The notes: generated from the letters alone by a model not told the origin. A stretch of DNA of 57,028 bases from Paractinoplanes atraurantiacus (GCF_900215205.1 NZ_OBDY01000044.1:1-57028), one strand, 5' to 3'; positions 32,160 to 41,479 are shown, counted from the first letter of the stretch. Program-made: numbers and translations.

Positions 32160-33058
32160 GCGCCGAGGTTATCGCGCTGCGCCCCGGCGCGGAGGTCGGC
32201 GAGCGGGCCGGGCAGGCCCTGGCCACCGTCGAGCGCTACCTCGACCGGTGCAAACTCTCCGACCACACCAAGCGCGCGTACCGCCGCTACGGGCGGGCCT
32301 ACGTCGCTTGGCTGGCCGAGAACGCCGGCGAGCACGCGGACGCCTTCGCCGACGTCGTCGGCGCCGAGGCCGCGGTCACCGCCTGGCGCCGCCGGCTGAC
32401 CGCGGACCGCCGCGCGGCCCCGACCATCAACCAGGCCCTGGCCGCCGTCGACCAGCTCTACGAGCACGGGGCCGGGCTGCGCCTGGCCGTTGACCGGGCC
32501 CGGGTCCCGCGGCCCGGCGCCCCGGACGCGCTCACTCCGGCCGAGGAAAGCCGGGTGCAGCGCGCGGCCCGCCGCCGCGGCGCCCGCGACCACGCGATCA
32601 TCGAGCTGCTGCGCACCACCGGTGCCCGCGTCGAGGAACTCGCCCGCCTCGATCTCGACGATGTCGCCGTCACCGAGCGGACTGGCCAGTTGCGGCTGCA
32701 CGGCAAAGGCGACGAGATCCGGTACGTCGACGTGCCCCAGGACGGCCGCAAGGCAGTCCGCGCCTGGCTCGACGAACGCGGCCGCGAAGCCGGCCCGCTC
32801 TGGATCGGCCAGCGCGGCCGGCTCACCGTCTCCGGGCTCACCCAGGTCGTGCTCGCCGTCGGCGCCGACGCCGGTCTGCCCGGCCTGCGCCCGCACCGGC
32901 TGCGCCACACCTACGCCACCCGGCTCCGGAAAAGTGGCGCCGACCCCGCCCAGATCCAGGCCCTGCTCGGCCACGCCTCCATCGAGACCTCCGGCCGCTA
33001 CTTCCGGGCCGGCGCGGCCGAACTGGCGGCCGTCGTCGAGAAGGCCTTCGACGAGTAG
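32156..33058 (+). CDS. Tyrosine recombinase (XerC/D-like integrase)
   Basis: 300 residues from ATG 32156. It has an N-terminal SAM-like core-binding domain (about 20-110, SDHTKRAYRRYGRAYVAWLA) and a catalytic domain with all six residues: Arg158 in TTGARVEELA, Lys184 in LHGKGDE, His247 and Arg250 in PHRLRHTY, His273 in LGHASIETS and Tyr282 in GRYF. It should cut and rejoin DNA at a specific site. On a plasmid the likely job is dimer resolution or integration. No attachment site was identified. A damaged copy of its C-terminus lies 2 kb downstream. Confidence 0.92.
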   Translation: MSAEVIALRPGAEVGERAGQALATVERYLDRCKLSDHTKRAYRRYGRAYVAWLAENAGEHADAFADVVGAEAAVTAWRRRLTADRRAAPTINQALAAVDQLYEHGAGLRLAVDRARVPRPGAPDALTPAEESRVQRAARRRGARDHAIIELLRTTGARVEELARLDLDDVAVTERTGQLRLHGKGDEIRYVDVPQDGRKAVRAWLDERGREAGPLWIGQRGRLTVSGLTQVVLAVGADAGLPGLRPHRLRHTYATRLRKSGADPAQIQALLGHASIETSGRYFRAGAAELAAVVEKAFDE

Positions 33059-33181
33059 GAGCGGGGACGGCGAGCTCACAGACGCCGATTCGGCGTGAGT
33101 GGCCGCGGGCTATGACCTGGTGCTGGCCGCCGGGGTGACCCGCATCGAGAAGCCGCTGACCTGAACCGCGACATAGAGGAA

Positions 33182-33216
33182 GAGGTCGACCCACCCCCGC
33201 TGTTGGGGTCGACCTC
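33182..33216 (+). terminator. Hairpin terminator
   Basis: GAGGTCGACCC / GGGTCGACCTC, an 11-bp perfect stem, 124 bp after the integrase stop and before the convergent gene. Confidence 0.7.
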
Positions 33217-33284
33217 CCTTGAGCCCGCGCTGTGAGGCCGGATCCATCGGCGGCGAGCGCGGGCGTCGTTCGGATAGCCGCTGG

Positions 33285-33836
33285 CTAGCGCTTTCGGCGT
33301 GCCAGCCGGCTGATGTTGATTCCGAGACCGACGAGCACAGGTACCAAGCCGGTCGCGCCGCCGATGAGGAGCAGGTCCTGCCCGCTGGGCTCGGCGAGCA
33401 CTCCGCCGGTTGCCGCGCTGACCACGCCAGTGCCCAGGGCGGCGTAGAGGAATCGCAACATGCTGTTGCCGGCGGCCTGGAAGGAGTAGTCGCTGTAAGT
33501 GCCCGCTGAACCAGAGGTGATCTGGAAGGGGCCGAAACGCAAGCCATTCTGGTCCGCGGCCACGACGGTGGGATCGGCCACCGGGGTACGGATGCCGCGA
33601 TGGAAGGGGTCATTGACCAGATCCATCACGGGTTGCTGGCCAGGACCCGCAGCTCCCGCTGGTGTCGAGACCTCGAGGCCTGAGGTGATCTCGTTTTCAT
33701 TCGCGGCCGCGGCTTCGGCGGCCGCCGCGGCCAAGGTTCGCTCAATCTCTATCTCTTTGGAGCCGCGCTCGTCGCCCACCTTGCGTGGTCGACGGGTGGG
33801 CTCCGGATCTTCCGCGGCGGCTGGACTATCGGACAT
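33285..33836 (-). CDS. Membrane protein with C-terminal hydrophobic region
   Basis: 183 residues from ATG 33836 with GAGAGG seven bases upstream. The N-terminal half is acidic and helical with an Ala/Glu stretch (IERTLAAAAAEAAAANENE). The C-terminal third has two hydrophobic segments (FLYAALGTGVVSAATGGVLA and DLLLIGGATGLVPVLVGLGI) and ends in a basic anchor (RLARRKR). Family not recognised. It stands alone between terminator-like dyads. Confidence 0.65.
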   Translation of the reverse strand: MSDSPAAAEDPEPTRRPRKVGDERGSKEIEIERTLAAAAAEAAAANENEITSGLEVSTPAGAAGPGQQPVMDLVNDPFHRGIRTPVADPTVVAADQNGLRFGPFQITSGSAGTYSDYSFQAAGNSMLRFLYAALGTGVVSAATGGVLAEPSGQDLLLIGGATGLVPVLVGLGINISRLARRKR

Positions 33837-34352
33837 CGGTAATCCTCTCCTCGGGGGCGGAGTTGTAAGGCGTTCAGCGCTCCATGGGTGAGGCTACCTG
33901 TAAACAGCCACGCGTACGCGTAGAACTCCGTACCTGGAGGCATCAATCGTTCGGTTCTGGATACATACGTTGATCTCTTCACGCTTGCGAGTGACGGCCA
34001 ATCCCTTACAAGTGACACAGGTCACAGATCAACTACGTGAGTGAATGTCGCTCGTTGTGCAGCACGGATACCGTGCGCACTAGCTGGGAACTCCCGCTTA
34101 TGACAACAGGTGAAACTGTTGATCTCAGAGCAAGATTCATGTTTGATGCATCGTAGGAGGGACGACAGCTAGCTTTCCGGTATGCATGATGAGCTGAACC
34201 GCGATATGCATACTTGGTGAGTGCAAAAGCGCAGCTGGCACCGTGGAGGGAGGCAGATGGTCCATCGCTGTGGGGCCATGTCCTCGGTGCCGGTTGATGC
34301 GAACGTGCAGGCGTACGACCCCACGTTGGCAAAGGACAGGGAGAAGCGAATC
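33837..34352. other. Gap with several small dyads
   Basis: No convincing gene. Dyads include ACGTTGATCT (33967-33976) facing AGATCAAC (34026-34033), GTGAC-ACAG-GTCAC at 34012-34025, and CAACAG-GTGAAA-CTGTTG at 34104-34121. These look like operators for the divergent genes on either side. Confidence 0.5.
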
Positions 34353-34607
34353 ATGTCCAGACTAGGACCTCAACCCGGCATACCAGACAGAGCCAATGCC
34401 GCGATGCCAAGGAAGCGGCTCCGCGTGATCAGGATGCTCCTGCTGCGGCTCGTCGCGACCATCGCGCATGGCCTGGCAGGTGTGGACCTGGTGATGTTCG
34501 CGCGCAAGCAGCTCGGGGCCGCGCGTGAGTTGGTCGCCCGGCTTGCCCGAGCCGCGACGGTGGTACTGCCACGAGATGCCCGCCTCGGAACCGTCGCTCA
34601 GCAGTAA
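34353..34607 (+). CDS. Small basic helical protein
   Basis: 84 residues from ATG 34353, preceded by CAGGGAG; the frame is open 44 codons further upstream. Basic start (MPRKRLRVIRMLLLRLVATI) followed by an amphipathic helical part. It precedes the ribbon-helix-helix gene by 11 bp and is probably co-transcribed with it, as a toxin would be with an antitoxin. That pairing is only a suggestion. Confidence 0.45.
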   Translation: MSRLGPQPGIPDRANAAMPRKRLRVIRMLLLRLVATIAHGLAGVDLVMFARKQLGAARELVARLARAATVVLPRDARLGTVAQQ

Positions 34608-34618
34608 GGAGATCGACG

Positions 34619-34945
34619 ATGACTGATCTGGCTACCCCTGTAGAGGCCGACGACGCGGACACCGCGACTAGTCCGCCCACCCCGCCGACAACTCGGCCCG
34701 ATCCGCCAATCGGTCAGGGCGGGCCCAACCAGTTGACCCGAACCACCGTCAACCTCACTCCTCGCGCGGTCGCCGCACTCAACCGAATGGCCGGCAACAG
34801 CCGCACCGGCGGTCCGACCAAGACCGAACTGATCAACAGGGGAGTGCAAGTCCTGGAGATCATCGAGGGTCTGTTGGAGCGCAACAACGGCCGACTGACC
34901 ATCAAGCATGAGGACGGAACCGAAGAGACGATCTACATCCTGTAG
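34619..34945 (+). CDS. Ribbon-helix-helix-like protein
   Basis: 108 residues from ATG 34619 with AAGGAG seven bases upstream. After a disordered Pro/Thr-rich head the segment TRTTVNLTPRAVAALNRMAG then GGPTKTELINRGVQVLEII has the strand-helix-helix pattern of ribbon-helix-helix DNA-binding proteins, followed by a small beta tail (LTIKHEDGTEETIYIL). Such proteins are usually antitoxins or plasmid regulators. A strong terminator follows at 35057. Confidence 0.7.
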   Translation: MTDLATPVEADDADTATSPPTPPTTRPDPPIGQGGPNQLTRTTVNLTPRAVAALNRMAGNSRTGGPTKTELINRGVQVLEIIEGLLERNNGRLTIKHEDGTEETIYIL

Positions 34946-35056
34946 CGGGAGTTCGCCTGACGCGAGAAGATCCGATCAGGACAGCGGTCATCGGGGACTT
35001 GCCCCTGTCGGAGAATCCCCGAACACGGTGAGCGGGGAGCGGGAACGTCAAGAACA

Positions 35057-35095
35057 GAGGCCGTGGTTCAGCGCCTCATGCTGAACTACGGCCTC
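35057..35095 (+). terminator. Strong hairpin terminator
   Basis: 16-bp arms (GAGGCCGTGGTTCAGC / GCTGAACTACGGCCTC) with one mismatch and a 7-base loop, downstream of the ribbon-helix-helix gene. Confidence 0.75.
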
Positions 35096-35118
35096 ACGCA
35101 GTGAGGTCCGTCCCGCTG

Positions 35119-35441
35119 CACCCAGGACGGCCGCAAGGCGGTCTGCGCCTGGCTCGATGAACGCGGCCGCAACCCCGGCCCACCGCCGGCCAGCGCGGCC
35201 GGCTCACCGTCTCCAGCATCACCCAGGTCGTCCTCGCCGTCGGCGCCGACGCCGACCTGCCCGGCCTGCGCCCGCACCGGCTGCGCCACACCTACGCCAC
35301 TCGGCTCCGGGACAGCGGCGCCGACCCCCGCCCAGATCCAGGCCCTGCTCGGGCACGCCTCCATCGAGACCTCCGGCCGCTATTTCCGAGCCGGCACGGC
35401 AGAGCAGACGGGCTGTCGTCGAAAGAGCCTTCGACCAGTAG
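35119..35441 (+). pseudogene. Truncated second copy of the integrase C-terminus
   Basis: Nucleotide-level match to 32733-33058 of the intact integrase. The shared words cover the His/Arg box, the LLGHASIETS segment and the Tyr, ending with a stop at the same point. Several one- or two-base indels break the frame (for example an extra C in GACCCCCGCC), and the first two thirds of the gene are absent. It is a duplication or recombination remnant and cannot encode an active recombinase. Confidence 0.85.
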
Positions 35442-35451
35442 GACGATCGGT

Positions 35452-35739
35452 TCACATGTTCGCCAGTCGGTCGGAGATCTTCTCCAGCCAGTCGCCGGCA
35501 TTGCGGGCGTGGGCGCCGACTCCGAAGCCGTCCTGGTCTTCGAGGGCGTCTTTCACCTCGGTCAGGCCTTTTCTGATCTCGGCGAGCTGGCCGGCGATCG
35601 CGATCATCGCGAGTGTCTGCGCTTCGTCGCGCCGGCGGGTGGCGTCCACGTCGCTGGTCCCCGCCCCGCGGGAGGCCTCCAGCGCTTCGAGAGCTATGTA
35701 CGCCAACTGATCGAGAGGGACCTTCTCTGCGTCGCTCAT
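35452..35739 (-). CDS. Small acidic helical protein
   Basis: 95 residues from ATG 35739. It is mostly helix (LDQLAYIALEALEASRGAGT, LAEIRKGLTEVKDALEDQDG) and acidic, with a likely coiled coil. No family recognised. It is convergent with the integrase remnant and may have been brought in with it. Confidence 0.6.
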   Translation of the reverse strand: MSDAEKVPLDQLAYIALEALEASRGAGTSDVDATRRRDEAQTLAMIAIAGQLAEIRKGLTEVKDALEDQDGFGVGAHARNAGDWLEKISDRLANM

Positions 35740-35859
35740 CGGATGGCCCGTTCCAGCGCCTCATCGAAACCCATGAAACTGACGGTAGCTGCCTGGGTCC
35801 TTGTTGTGGCCGCACCTTCTCACCTGATCGGGCGCGCGTCATGCGACGCCTCGAGCAGC

Positions 35860-36075
35860 ATGATCTACGAGCCTGATGTGATGCGCGACGAGATCCAGTG
35901 CGAACGGTGTGGCCACACCACGTTCTCGTGGGGCGCCGAGGTGTGCACCTGGTGGCCCGAGGGCTGCCAGGGCGACGACCGACGCGTTTGTCCCGACTGC
36001 CAAACGCCGGACGAGGTCCGTGAGCTGGCCGAGCTGGGCTGTACAGCAGCCACGTTCCGCGCCGCGATTCTGTAG
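35860..36075 (+). CDS. Small zinc-ribbon protein
   Basis: 71 residues from ATG 35860 (ATG 35881 also possible). It has two cysteine pairs, CERCGH near residue 13 and CPDC near 44, plus WGAEVCTWWPEGC, making a probable zinc ribbon, followed by a helix. Frame choice rests on the cysteine pattern and codon bias. Function unknown. Confidence 0.5.
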   Translation: MIYEPDVMRDEIQCERCGHTTFSWGAEVCTWWPEGCQGDDRRVCPDCQTPDEVRELAELGCTAATFRAAIL

Positions 36076-36095
36076 TGAGGGCCTCCGGCAGAGGG

Positions 36096-36503
36096 CTATC
36101 CGGCCTTTCGCGCGGCGGCACGTTGGGCGGCCGCCTCGGTTCGCCGCTGCACCTCGGCGACCTGGTCCTCTTCGCTGGGCTCGGGCTGCCCGGGAGCCAG
36201 GATCATCCAAGTGCTGTCGACCTCGGGCATGTTCTCGTCGGTCGGCTCGACACACCAGTGGAAGGCCCCGACGGTTACGCCAGGGGCGATCCGGCGCTGG
36301 CGCCCGCGGACGCCGTCGCCGGGCTCCGCAACTACCTGGCCGTGCTCGTCGATCAGGTAGCGCTCCTGGATGAGCCAGCCGGGCATGGGAAGAACGTCGC
36401 GGCGGTCGCCGAACAGCGACACGACACGCCAGCCGGGTGGTGCGGGCCGGAAGTCCACGGTCTGCCACCAGACCTGATGCCTGCGGGCCGTGCTGTCTGT
36501 CAT
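36096..36503 (-). CDS. Hypothetical protein
   Basis: 135 residues from ATG 36503. A beta-rich first part (WWQTVDFRPAPPGWRVVSLF, then LIQERYLIDEHGQVVAEPG) is followed by an acidic and then Ala/Arg helical tail (QVAEVQRRTEAAAQRAAARK). It has good coding character but no recognised family. No ribosome binding site is obvious. Confidence 0.55.
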   Translation of the reverse strand: MTDSTARRHQVWWQTVDFRPAPPGWRVVSLFGDRRDVLPMPGWLIQERYLIDEHGQVVAEPGDGVRGRQRRIAPGVTVGAFHWCVEPTDENMPEVDSTWMILAPGQPEPSEEDQVAEVQRRTEAAAQRAAARKAG

Positions 36504-36995
36504 GGCGGCGATTATCCGCGTACCAGAGCCCGAAATGTATCTATGTGACGACGCCTTGCGCCGGTAGACCGGCTCGCCGTCCTCCGCGGCCTCGGCGGTT
36601 TCGGTTCTCGTGCCCGGGCCGGCCTCGACGTTGCTGGGTAATGCCAGGGGGTTACTACCCGTCTCGCGGCGTCGCGGCAACGTCGGCCGGGCGCCGTACC
36701 TGGCCTGCCCCGACCCGAAACGCCACCGCTACGACGTTGCCCGGAAAACTGGTGCTCCGGGCCGGGACCGGCTGGTTACGCGGCAATGTCACCGGACCAG
36801 TTTCTATGCCCTGAGCTGGGAGAACTATCCATAGGTCAACAGCGAACTGGCGCTCGGCCCCGAGCGCAACAAATGGGGAGAAGGGCATCGCCCGGCAGCA
36901 CTATCGAGACGCTGCTCTCGCCGCACATCGGTTGCCCGAGGACGGGCGGCCGCCTCCTGCCGTCGCGCTGGTCGACGTCAGAAGGTGGCCGCCCG
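36504..36995. other. Gap with a possible small-ORF remnant
   Basis: No secure gene. One plus-strand frame ending at 36834 has coding-like composition with a Cys/His pattern (APYLACPDPKRHRYDVARKT, then RQCHRTSFYALSWENYP) but no supported start. It may be a fragment. Confidence 0.35.
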
Positions 36996-37187
36996 TCACC
37001 GTCCGATGATCGTGTGGAACAGCAGCAGGGATCCGCCCGCGGCGCCGCCGCCCCAGAGCACGGCCGAGGGGACAGAATGGTCGGCTAGGTACGCCAGGCA
37101 GCCGGCGGCCACTCCGATCATCAGGGTGATCAGGAAGACGACGGCGGCGCGGACGGTCAGTAGTGGGCCGGGGGGTGTCGGTGTCAC
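36996..37187 (-). CDS. Small two-span membrane protein
   Basis: 63 residues from GTG 37187, chosen for GGAGG seven bases upstream. It is almost entirely two hydrophobic segments (RAAVVFLITLMIGVAAGCLA and AVLWGGGAAGGSLLLFHTI). It is divergent from the sigma-like gene at 37460 and resembles in size and topology the small membrane protein coupled to the other sigma-like gene. Function unknown. Confidence 0.62.
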   Translation of the reverse strand: MTPTPPGPLLTVRAAVVFLITLMIGVAAGCLAYLADHSVPSAVLWGGGAAGGSLLLFHTIIGR

Positions 37188-37459
37188 CGGAGAACCTCCA
37201 GTCAGGTGGTGAAAAGGACACCGGCTGGTAAGTCGTGAGGGATGGGGCACCCCACGCCCGGCCTGCGCTTTTCTTCGGCCCGCGGCTCGCAGAAAAAAGT
37301 TTGAGGAAGTCCGTGGGGTGGGTCCGGGCGGCGCACCTACAAGACAGTTGTTTTGAGCTTGCGTCGTGACTTAGAGATACCTCGTTGATCAGGCACGGCG
37401 GGCGCCGCAGGCGACCCTGGTTTTTGGGGGCGCCTTCGGCGAGGATCGAAAGGGCGACG

Positions 37460-38326
37460 GTGACGGTGGACGGCGGCAGCGCGGCGGGCGAGACGCCCGC
37501 GGGCGACGCACGCGCGGCTGCAGTCGTAAAACCTGGCGTCCGGCTCGGCGACGAACTCGGCCGCCCCGTGCCGGTCGACCAGGTGCTGGCCAACATGACC
37601 TCGGAGTTCGCCGAGGAGACCAGGCGGCTGCAGGAGAACCTGCGACGGCGTGAGGCCGACCAGGCGCTGCTGGCCGAGCTCGCCGCCGGCGACTTCACCG
37701 GCCGCAACTACGAGCGGTTCGAGAACGAGCTCGCCGCGTACGCCATGTCGGTGCTGCGCGGCTGGATGCACTCGGGCTTCATCTTCAAGCTCACCGCCGC
37801 GCGCAAGTTCTCCCTCAACCCGTCCGGCGACGAGCTGGAGGAGCTCTACCGCGACTCCGACGCCCGGGAGGAGTTGGCCATCATGACCGTCGCGCTGGCG
37901 TTGCCGCGGTTCCGCGAGCAGGCCCTGGTCGGCGGCGGCTGGCGGTTCGAGGGCGGGGCCAGCCTGGCCACCTACTTCATGGGCGCCTGCCTGTACGTGT
38001 TCCCCAACGAGATCCGCAAACGCCGGGCGCAGCGCAGGCGGTGGCGTCTGCAGGACAACGGCGACCCCGGGCTCACCCCGCCCCCGGCCGAGGGCCGCAC
38101 CGATGACCCGTGCGTGATCACCGTCGGGAACCAGCGGGTCTGCGACGATCTGGCCCGGGCGGACGACCGGACCCGGGCGATCCTCGCGTTGACGATCGAC
38201 GGCTACAGCCAGGAGGAGATCCTCGAACTGCTCGACGAGACGTCGGTGCGCGCCATCGAGGGCGTGCTGCACCGGTGGCGCACGAAGGAGAAGAAACAGC
38301 AGCCAGGAGGTGGGTCCGATGGATGA
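37460..38326 (+). CDS. Sigma-70-like protein (paralogue B)
   Basis: 288 residues from GTG 37460 with GAAAGGG upstream; the frame is open to 37385. It aligns with paralogue A at 20313-21341 over most of its length: FENELAAYAMSVLRGWMHSG, SDAREELAIMTVALALPRFR, ASLATYFMGACLYVFPNEIR, and a C-terminal region-4-like helix-turn-helix (DRTRAILALTIDGYSQEEIL). The C-terminal helix-turn-helix is less canonical than in A. It overlaps its downstream partner by eight bases. Confidence 0.72.
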   Translation: MTVDGGSAAGETPAGDARAAAVVKPGVRLGDELGRPVPVDQVLANMTSEFAEETRRLQENLRRREADQALLAELAAGDFTGRNYERFENELAAYAMSVLRGWMHSGFIFKLTAARKFSLNPSGDELEELYRDSDAREELAIMTVALALPRFREQALVGGGWRFEGGASLATYFMGACLYVFPNEIRKRRAQRRRWRLQDNGDPGLTPPPAEGRTDDPCVITVGNQRVCDDLARADDRTRAILALTIDGYSQEEILELLDETSVRAIEGVLHRWRTKEKKQQPGGGSDG

Positions 38327-39098
38327 GCACGACGCCGATACGGAGCGCTTCGACCAGCTGCTCGAGCGATCCTCCCTGGGAACCCCGGGCGCCCGCCGAC
38401 TGCGCCGGCGCAGCCGTCCCGCGCAGGTGGCGGCGGCCCGGCGGATCGCCCAGCTGCGCAACCGCATCGTGCACGCGAGGGGCGAGAACGACCCCGCCGC
38501 CGCGGCGGCCGAGCTGCTCGACTACCTCATTGAGCTGGGCTACCACGGTCAAGCCGACCACGTGCTGTACGAGTGGTTCCCGGCCGAAGGGCCGCTCATC
38601 GCCGATATGGCGGCGCTGACCCTGCTGCGATTCGCCTACACCGGCACCGGCTTGCCGGCCACGTGGCAGTGCGCGCACGACGAGAAGAACACCAAGCCGG
38701 CGGGGATCGCCACGCTTACCCTCGCGCCCACCAGCGACCGTCTGACCGGCGCCGACCCCCGGTGGCAGGACGAAGTGCACCTGCTGTTCACCGAGCTGCA
38801 CGAGAAGGTCGGCGCGCTACCCGTGCGGTGCCGGAGCCGGGCCGACTCGCCGCCCGCGGCCGCGGCCGCGGCCGCGGAGACCTTCATGGTGATGCTGGTG
38901 TTCCGCGACACCGCGGCCACCGTGACCCACCTGTCGACGTGCCTTCGGCACTGGCTCGACCGCGAGCCCGGCCGCAGCCTCGACCTCGCCGTCACCTCAG
39001 CCCAGTGGTCCGAGCGGATCGTGCTGCACTCCGGCGGCGACATCTGGGCCCCCACCATCGCCGGCGAGGACCACGAACCCGCTGATGAGACCCCGTAA
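38319..39098 (+). CDS. Partner protein of sigma-like paralogue B
   Basis: 259 residues from ATG 38319 with CAGGAGG nine bases upstream, overlapping the sigma-like gene stop. The first half is helical (AAAAELLDYLIELGYHGQAD). The second half is alpha/beta, ending ERIVLHSGGDIWAPTIAGED. An Ala-rich linker (PPAAAAAAAE) joins them. No membrane segment. The overlap argues for joint function, perhaps as a regulator of the sigma-like protein, but no known family fits. Confidence 0.65.
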   Translation: MDEHDADTERFDQLLERSSLGTPGARRLRRRSRPAQVAAARRIAQLRNRIVHARGENDPAAAAAELLDYLIELGYHGQADHVLYEWFPAEGPLIADMAALTLLRFAYTGTGLPATWQCAHDEKNTKPAGIATLTLAPTSDRLTGADPRWQDEVHLLFTELHEKVGALPVRCRSRADSPPAAAAAAAETFMVMLVFRDTAATVTHLSTCLRHWLDREPGRSLDLAVTSAQWSERIVLHSGGDIWAPTIAGEDHEPADETP

Positions 39099-39199
39099 GG
39101 CGAACACACGTACGGCACGCCGAGCGAGGTTGCCCTTTTTGTCATACCCGCGGTTTATGGTCTGGGCGAAGCGTCAAGATCACCCGGGGGAGGGAATCT

Positions 39200-40258
39200 T
39201 TGTCGAAGATCAAGGTTCGTGAGCTGGCACGCCGGCTCACGAGTATGGGCTACAGCGAGATGACACCGGGGGGAGTCGTCGCGCTGGCCGAAGCGGCAGG
39301 GGTGCCGGTGGGGGTGTCCGGCAGCCTCGACAGCTCGCAGGTGTTCGTCCTGCTGGGCCAGACCGACCTGCCGCGCCGGGAACTGGTGCCGCAACTGATG
39401 TCCGAGGAATGGCCGCCGCCGCAGCCGCGGCCCCGGCGCATCACCACGGTCGCCCCGATCCAGATCACCCCACCGCGGCCGGCGCCGGCGATGCGGCCCG
39501 CGCGGCCGCCGCGGCCGCGCGGGAACGAGCTCGGCCCGATCGGGTTCCCGGTCAGCGAGGCCTCGCGGCAGGCCGCAGCCGCCGCCCGGCCGGCCCCGCC
39601 ACCGATGCGGCCGTTCACCTGGCCGGCCGCGCAGCCACCGGGTCGCCGCCGCCGCGAGCGCCCCGCCGGGCCCCGGCCGTCGGTCAAGGTGGCCGGGCTG
39701 GGCCCGATGGTCCAGGCGATCCTGCCGCTCGAGCTGCGGGGACGGCAGTGGATCTGGCCCGCCGAAGCGGAGCGGTGGAACGAGCAGGCCACCCGCTGGG
39801 CGAGGGCCGGCTTCACCGACCGGTCGGTGCGGGCGTGGCTCGAGACCGACCTGCAGCCCGAGGACGCCGGCTACCTGGCGGCGCGCGGGGTGACGGCGGA
39901 GGCGCTGAACAAGCTGGTGCCAGTCCCGGTCACCGTGGTGGCCACCGGCGCCGCCACGGTCCGGCTGCTGCTGACCTCGGGCCGGCTGCCCGTCGCCGCG
40001 GTGTACGACGCCCTGGTCCAGGCTGGCCACTACGTCCCGGCCCCGGAGCCGGAGCTCGTGCTCACCCCGCCCGCCCGGCCGGTCACGGATCGCCCCGCCG
40101 CCCCGCCGGTGGTGTTCTCCAGCCCCGGCGACGTCGACGACCCCGAGCCGCCGGTCGCGCCGTCCCGCCGGCGGCGTACGGCGAAGGCCAAGCAGTACGG
40201 GCGCCACAACGGCCCGGGTCTGTCAGGCGGACCGCAAGATCGACAGAAGTGGCGGTGA
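39200..40258 (+). CDS. Protein with IF2_N-like head and Pro-rich linker
   Basis: 352 residues from TTG 39200, supported by GGGGGAGGG just upstream. The first 25 residues (SKIKVRELARRLTSMGYSEM) resemble the small IF2_N helical motif. A Pro/Arg-rich linker spans about 75-165. The C-terminal domain (about 165-290) is helical, with RWARAGFTDRSVRAWLETDL and repeated two-helix units. The tail is basic (PSRRRRTAKAKQYGR). The composition suggests nucleic acid or ribosome contact. Family not recognised. Confidence 0.65.
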   Translation: MSKIKVRELARRLTSMGYSEMTPGGVVALAEAAGVPVGVSGSLDSSQVFVLLGQTDLPRRELVPQLMSEEWPPPQPRPRRITTVAPIQITPPRPAPAMRPARPPRPRGNELGPIGFPVSEASRQAAAAARPAPPPMRPFTWPAAQPPGRRRRERPAGPRPSVKVAGLGPMVQAILPLELRGRQWIWPAEAERWNEQATRWARAGFTDRSVRAWLETDLQPEDAGYLAARGVTAEALNKLVPVPVTVVATGAATVRLLLTSGRLPVAAVYDALVQAGHYVPAPEPELVLTPPARPVTDRPAAPPVVFSSPGDVDDPEPPVAPSRRRRTAKAKQYGRHNGPGLSGGPQDRQKWR

Positions 40259-40397
40259 GCAGCATCTGACAGACGCGCATAAGAGGGGAAGGGGCAACGT
40301 CGGCGCGACGAAGCCGACGTGCCCCCGGGAGGCAGGTGCGCCTCGTCCACAGCCTGTGGATAGAACATGTGTACGACGATTGTGCGATCGTGGTGGC

Positions 40398-40685
40398 ATG
40401 AACTTCGGCCAGCCGGTGGCCCGCATTCACGAGACCGCCATCTTCGTCGCGCCGACCGAGACCGGCGGCGAGCGGGCGCTCTACCGGGTGCTGCTCGGTG
40501 AGCTGCCCGGCGGCCGCGGCTACCTGTTCGCCATGGAGCTGCCCTGGGGTAGCCACGAACGCGAACAGGACTTCGACACGCTTGCCGAGGCGTGCGAGGT
40601 CGCCGACGGCATTTACCAGCTGTGGCCCGACGCCGGCGTATGGCGTATCGAACGGCGAGGCTGGCAGCGCCCGGCAGCACCCTGA
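40398..40685 (+). CDS. Small hypothetical protein
   Basis: 95 residues from ATG 40398. A compact alpha/beta pattern (ARIHETAIFVAPTETGGERA, LLGELPGGRGYLFAMELPW, then EACEVADGIYQLWPDAGVWR) has good coding character. No family recognised. Two TCTGTCAG-type words lie just upstream (about 40218 and 40264), as they do in the cluster at 41565. Confidence 0.55.
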   Translation: MNFGQPVARIHETAIFVAPTETGGERALYRVLLGELPGGRGYLFAMELPWGSHEREQDFDTLAEACEVADGIYQLWPDAGVWRIERRGWQRPAAP

Positions 40686-41089
40686 GAGCAGCTGTTGGGC
40701 GCCGCCGCGCCCGGCCAGGCCTGCGGCTGTTGGCCGGGCGCAGGCCCGGCCCGGGCCTCGCACCGTCCGGCCGGGGCCAGGCCGCCCCGCCATCGCCCAA
40801 CGGTGCAGCTCGCAGGGCTCGCGGCCACCAGCCGCCCAGCCCCGACTCTTCCCGGGGAAGGGAAATCCCGACCGGGGAACCTGCCCCGGGGAAGGACGAC
40901 GAGAAGCTGGTCGACCGGGACGGCGCGGGCACTTGGGCGTTGCCGCGGCGCTACCAGCGCCCTCATTCCTGGTCGCAAAACGAGAACCGGCCACCTGTTG
41001 GCGCAGGTGAGCGGGGTGGCAACGCCCCGCTACGGGTTAGCGGCATCGCTACCAGCCGCCGCGGTGGCCCGGGCCGCGTACGGTCGGAC

Positions 41090-41479
41090 CGTGATCGACG
41101 ATGCCGACCTGGCCGCCGCGATCGCCGGCCGGGTGTACTGGCAGCTCGACGAGCTGGGCGGGATCTACGTCCCGCGCCCGGTGCGGCCGCCCACGTGCGG
41201 ATCCGGCCGGTCCGCACGCCGGCGCGGGCCGGCGACCGCTACCTCGTGTCCGTCATCGCTGGCCAGCCCGCGAAGCAGTGCCATCAGGTCAAGATCACGG
41301 AGGGCTCTTCCTCGATGAAGATCGTGCGCAACCAGCCGACCAGGGTGAGCGTTACCAGCTCAGAAGGCACTCCGGTCGAAGCGCGTGCCAACCAGCGCGT
41401 AATCGCATCTGATCGAATACGCGGCGGACCGAGCAAGATATGGCGATTGGCCGCCAAACCTGCTCACCGGGCGCGGTGA
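41090..41479 (+). pseudogene. Frameshifted small ORF
   Basis: From GTG 41090 the frame reads VIDDADLAAAIAGRVYWQLD then ELGGIYVPRPVRPP. At about 41190 coding character jumps to the next frame (RIRPVRTPARAGDRYLVSVI, then KITEGSSSMKIVRNQPTRVS) and runs to a stop at 41479. A single indel would join them. Family not recognised. Confidence 0.35.
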
